Under the pieces are notes generated by a model, which worked only from the letters and a program-made list of their open reading frames with translations, ran no database searches and was not told the origin of the DNA. A stretch of DNA of 7,327 nt from an uncultured Clostridia bacterium. Lineage in GTDB: Bacteria > Bacillota > Clostridia > Christensenellales > Borkfalkiaceae. The DNA lies in NCBI GenBank assembly GCA_947629605.1, contig CANREK010000060.1, positions 1-7,327 of the forward strand, read 5' to 3'. Below are positions 4,551-7,327 of this stretch, in pieces (the first letter of the stretch is position 1; each line of letters starts with the position of its first letter). A program made the position numbers and the translations under genes.

Positions 4551-5544
4551 GTTCTACCCCGAATGCGCGGTGCATTCTGTTGCGCACGCCCGCCATCACG
4601 CCGCCCGTCTCTTGGGGCTCGATCCCGATGAGGAGCGTCGCCGTCTTTTCCCCCTTGCGGAGAAGGTCGTAGAGGCGGCGGGCCATGACTTCCCCCGTCC
4701 CCCCGAGGTCCAGCGCCATGCGGCCGCCGAGGCGGGAAACCTGTTCGCTCGCGCAGAGGAAACAGGGCGTTTCCCCTTTTCTTTCCGCCGCCTCATAGAG
4801 CGAGATCGCCGCATCGAGCGCATCTGCGCCGAAAAAGGCCGTCTTGCAGCGGGGCGAATAGTGCTTATATGCCATGCCGGGGCTCTTGGGTCTCTCCCCC
4901 TTCTGCGCCCGATAGATGCCGCAGTCCCCCGCGACGGAGGAGATCATCTCCCGCGTCACGAGACCCTCCCGCAGGATCTGTGGAATTTCCCCCGTGCAGT
5001 CGAGGACGGTGCTCTCGATGCCGCCCGTGCAGGCGCCGCCGTCGAGGATGAGCGGGATCTTGCCGTTGAAATCCTCATAGACATGCCTTGCCGTGACGGG
5101 CGAGACGTGCTTGGAGAGATTGGCGCTCGGCGCGGCGATGGGAAGGTCGACGGCCCGCAAAAATTCCTGTGCGGTCGGCGAGGATGGCACGCGGATGGCG
5201 AGGGTGTTGAGCCCGCAGGAGACGTACTTTGAGACCTTCCCCGTCGACGGGTAGACCATTGTGAGCGGCCCCGGCAAAAATGCCTTCCGCAGCGCCGCCG
5301 CATAGGGCGGTTCACCGTCGATGAGGGGAGAAATGTCGTACTCACTGTGCACATGCACGATGAGAGGATTGTCCTGCGGCCTTCCTTTGAGTTCGAAAAT
5401 TCTGAGAACGGCCGCATCCGAAAAGGCGTTTGCGCCGAGGCCGTACACCGTTTCGGTGTGGAAGGCGACGACGTCCCCCTCTTCGATATATTGTTTTGCA
5501 AGGTCGAGCCATCCGCGCGAACGGCTCAATATCCGTGTCTCCAT
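4531..5544 (-). CDS. sua5: Threonylcarbamoyl-AMP synthase (Sua5/YwlC type)
   Basis: The product is 337 residues, close to the roughly 346 of B. subtilis YwlC. It makes threonylcarbamoyl-AMP from threonine, bicarbonate and ATP, the first step of t6A37 formation on ANN-decoding tRNAs. The N-terminal YrdC domain (about 10-205) shows TETVYGLGANA from 30, KGRPQDNPLIVH at 53-64, PGPLTMV at 91-97, APSANLSKHVSPV at 138-150, GIESTVLD at 175-182 and ILREGLVT at 190-197. The Sua5 linker motif SPGMAYKHYSP (221-231) follows, then the C-terminal Sua5 domain to about 325. The TETVYGLG motif is usually preceded by proline; here it is His29. ATG 5544 lies 1 nt after the dnaB stop and has no visible Shine-Dalgarno site, so it probably depends on ribosomes leaving dnaB. 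The longer open frame upstream is a shadow of dnaB. Confidence 0.95.
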   Translation of the reverse strand: METRILSRSRGWLDLAKQYIEEGDVVAFHTETVYGLGANAFSDAAVLRIFELKGRPQDNPLIVHVHSEYDISPLIDGEPPYAAALRKAFLPGPLTMVYPSTGKVSKYVSCGLNTLAIRVPSSPTAQEFLRAVDLPIAAPSANLSKHVSPVTARHVYEDFNGKIPLILDGGACTGGIESTVLDCTGEIPQILREGLVTREMISSVAGDCGIYRAQKGERPKSPGMAYKHYSPRCKTAFFGADALDAAISLYEAAERKGETPCFLCASEQVSRLGGRMALDLGGTGEVMARRLYDLLRKGEKTATLLIGIEPQETGGVMAGVRNRMHRAFGVEHGTEEN

Positions 5545-5545
5545 T

Positions 5546-6994
5546 TTATTCGTCCATGGGGATGCCGCTGTCGCCCCCGAAGGCCTCTTCCGCGGTGGGA
5601 TTCTCCCCGAAATCGGGCTTCTTGCGGTACTCTGGCGCATCGGTGGGCTCACCCTGCGCCTCGACGTCGATGCACTTGGTCTGTTCGCCGAGGAATCGGA
5701 GCTGGATGCGGCCCGTTTCGCCGTTTCTGTGCTTGGCGATGACGAGTTCCGCCGCCCCCTTGACGATGTTTCCCTTGGCAAGCTCTTCGGGCGTGGCGGC
5801 AACGTCGGGTCGGTTGATGAACATAACGATGTCGGCGTCCTGCTCGATGGCGCCCGATTCGCGCAGGTCGGAGAGCTGGGCTTCCTTGGTCTGAATGCGG
5901 CGCAGCTGCGAGAGAGCGATGACGGGCACGTTGAGTTCCTTGGCCATGATTTTGAGGTCGCGCGTGATGGATGCGATCTCCTGCTGTCTGTTCTCGGGGC
6001 TGGACTTGCCCTTCTCTTCCCCGCCCATGAGCTGGATATAGTCGATCATGACGAGATCGATGCCCCCCTCCGACGTGGCGAGGCGGCGGCACTTGGAGAG
6101 GATCTCTGCGGGCGTCACGCGGGAACTGTCGTCGATGAAGAGCTTGCTCTTTCTCAGTTGATCCCCCGCACGCATGAGATTTTTCCAATCCTTTCCGTTG
6201 AGTTTGCCCGAGAGGGCGTTCGACATGCTCACGCCCGCATAGGCGCAGAGAAGCCTCTGCACGATCTGCACGCGGGGCATTTCGAGGGAGAACACGGCGG
6301 CGACCTTGCCCTTTCTGAGGCAGGTATTCTCGACGATGTTCATCGCGAGCGACGTCTTGCCCATGCCCGGGCGGGCGGCGATGACGATGAGGTCGGACTT
6401 TTGCAGTCCGTTCGTGATCCTGTCGAGGTGGCGGAATCCCGTCTCCAACCCGCGGCAGGAGGAGGGATCGCTCTGAATGGCCTCGAATTTGGAGATGACC
6501 TCTTCGATGACGTCGCCGTTCGCGAGGCCTTCGAGATTGCCCGAATCCTCCCGCTTGGAAATGTCATAGACGAGCTTTTCGGCATAGCCGATGGCGTCGC
6601 GCTCCTCGGGGCTCTGCGCACTGTTCTCGATGATGTCTCTTGCGGCGCGGATGAGGAAGCGGTTGACGGAATCCCGCCGCACGATCTCTAAGTATTGCTT
6701 ATAGTTCGCGGCCGAGGGAACGAGGGCGGAGAGCTCCGTGATGGTCTGGATGCCGCCCGCGCGTTCGAGTTTCCCCTCTCTGTCGAGTTCGTCGGTGAGC
6801 GTGACGATATCCACCGTCTTGTGCCCCGCATAGATGGTTTTCATCGCGGAAAGCACTAAGCGGTGCCCTTCGTCATAGAGATCTTCCTCTCTGACGCGCT
6901 CCAAGAGGTCCGATTGAATGCTCTCGTCGAGGAGCACGCAGCCGAGGAGCGCCCGTTCCGCATCCAAATTGTGCGGCATTTGATTTTCAGCCAT
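5546..6994 (-). CDS. dnaB: Replicative DNA helicase DnaB
   Basis: The product is 482 residues, slightly longer than many DnaB proteins (about 450-470). It is the hexameric 5'-3' helicase that unwinds DNA at the replication fork and recruits primase. The N-terminal domain (about 7-110) opens with PHNLDAERALLGCVL. A linker (about 150-185) leads to the RecA-like domain. There Walker A is ARPGMGKT (207-214, Lys213), the catalytic Glu238 sits in SLEMP, and Walker B LVMIDYIQL has Asp318. LSDLRESGAIEQDADIV (374-390) is the signature motif, and KHRNGETG (421-428) carries the arginine finger Arg423. The C-terminal tail (about 450-482) is acidic and low in complexity. No intein interrupts the motifs. 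ATG 6994 has AGAGGT (7001-7006) with a 6-nt spacer. It follows the pepF gene by 40 nt with no terminator seen between them. Confidence 0.97.
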   Translation of the reverse strand: MAENQMPHNLDAERALLGCVLLDESIQSDLLERVREEDLYDEGHRLVLSAMKTIYAGHKTVDIVTLTDELDREGKLERAGGIQTITELSALVPSAANYKQYLEIVRRDSVNRFLIRAARDIIENSAQSPEERDAIGYAEKLVYDISKREDSGNLEGLANGDVIEEVISKFEAIQSDPSSCRGLETGFRHLDRITNGLQKSDLIVIAARPGMGKTSLAMNIVENTCLRKGKVAAVFSLEMPRVQIVQRLLCAYAGVSMSNALSGKLNGKDWKNLMRAGDQLRKSKLFIDDSSRVTPAEILSKCRRLATSEGGIDLVMIDYIQLMGGEEKGKSSPENRQQEIASITRDLKIMAKELNVPVIALSQLRRIQTKEAQLSDLRESGAIEQDADIVMFINRPDVAATPEELAKGNIVKGAAELVIAKHRNGETGRIQLRFLGEQTKCIDVEAQGEPTDAPEYRKKPDFGENPTAEEAFGGDSGIPMDE

Positions 6995-7034
6995 AGTATT
7001 ACCTCTGTTGATATCTGTGATCGAATGGAAGCGC

Positions 7035-7327
7035 TTATTCCAATGCCTCGAACTGCTCCAAGGCGGACTTGAATTCGTCCATGGCGGCGGAGAAGGTCTC
7101 CTCTTTCGTCAGGTCCGCGCCCGCGATTTTGAGCAGGGACACGGGGTCCGTGGAGCACCCGCCCGAGAGGAACTGTTTGTACTTTTTGACTTCGGCCTCC
7201 CCCTCTTTTAAGATCTTATTGGCGATACAGATGGCGGCGGTGATGCCCGTCGCATACTTGTAGACATAGAAGGAGCGGTAGAAGTGCGGAATGCGCGCCC
7301 ATTCGATGGCGATGTTGTCGTCGTGCA
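7035..7327 (-). CDS. pepF: Oligoendopeptidase F family protein (C-terminal 96 residues only)
   Basis: The frame is open from the right edge to TAA at 7035-7037, so only the C-terminus of a roughly 600-residue M3-family zinc peptidase is present. The visible part reads EWARIPHFYRSFYVYKYATG near its start, which is the conserved PepF segment carrying substrate-binding His and Tyr residues. Further on come YKQFLSGGCSTDPVSLL and a final helix ending in ALE. The HExxH zinc site lies upstream, outside the window. PepF enzymes cut peptides of about 7-17 residues in the cytoplasm. Its product end lies 40 nt before dnaB on the same strand, which allows co-transcription. Confidence 0.9.
   Translation of the reverse strand, partial: HDDNIAIEWARIPHFYRSFYVYKYATGITAAICIANKILKEGEAEVKKYKQFLSGGCSTDPVSLLKIAGADLTKEETFSAAMDEFKSALEQFEALE

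Noticed and set aside
5321..6691. Long plus-strand open frame (456 residues) opposite dnaB and the start of the Sua5 gene
   Set aside because: It mirrors dnaB codons, with no recognisable motif and no convincing ribosome binding site.

Overview
The window looks like GC-rich chromosome from a member of the Bacillota (Firmicutes), probably a clostridial lineage. The main reason is gene order. A Sua5/YwlC-type threonylcarbamoyl-AMP synthase is followed by a YwlE-like low-molecular-weight phosphatase and then an RpiB/YwlF-type isomerase, which matches ywlC-ywlE-ywlF in Bacillus subtilis. Strong GGAGG-type ribosome binding sites and a PepF-family oligoendopeptidase fit as well. All the protein genes and the tRNA lie on the minus strand, so transcription runs from high to low coordinates.

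In transcription order the layout is as follows. The 3' end of pepF enters from the right edge (7327-7035). Next come dnaB (6994-5546), the Sua5/YwlC gene (5544-4531) and the ywlE-like phosphatase gene (4550-4095), packed with a 40-nt gap, a 1-nt gap and a 20-nt overlap. A 485-nt intergenic region (4094-3610) holds three copies of a palindromic repeat element, an extra hairpin and a shared 42-nt segment. Then come rpiB (3609-3154), a DUF1538-family membrane protein (3132-1606), a double-domain P-II-like protein (1604-792) and a serine peptidase of family S51 (799-92). These are spaced by 21 nt, 1 nt and an 8-nt overlap. A tRNA-Leu(CAG) starts 17 nt after the peptidase stop and runs off the left edge.

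The first block is housekeeping: peptide turnover, replication fork unwinding, t6A tRNA modification and protein dephosphorylation. The second block joins a pentose phosphate enzyme to a two-gene module, a duplicated membrane protein plus a tandem P-II-like protein. That module resembles a transporter paired with a P-II regulator, although its substrate is not known from the sequence.

The two points that most deserve a second look are the DUF1538/tandem P-II pair and the palindromic elements between ywlE and rpiB. The outer stems of those elements show paired, compensating base changes between copies.
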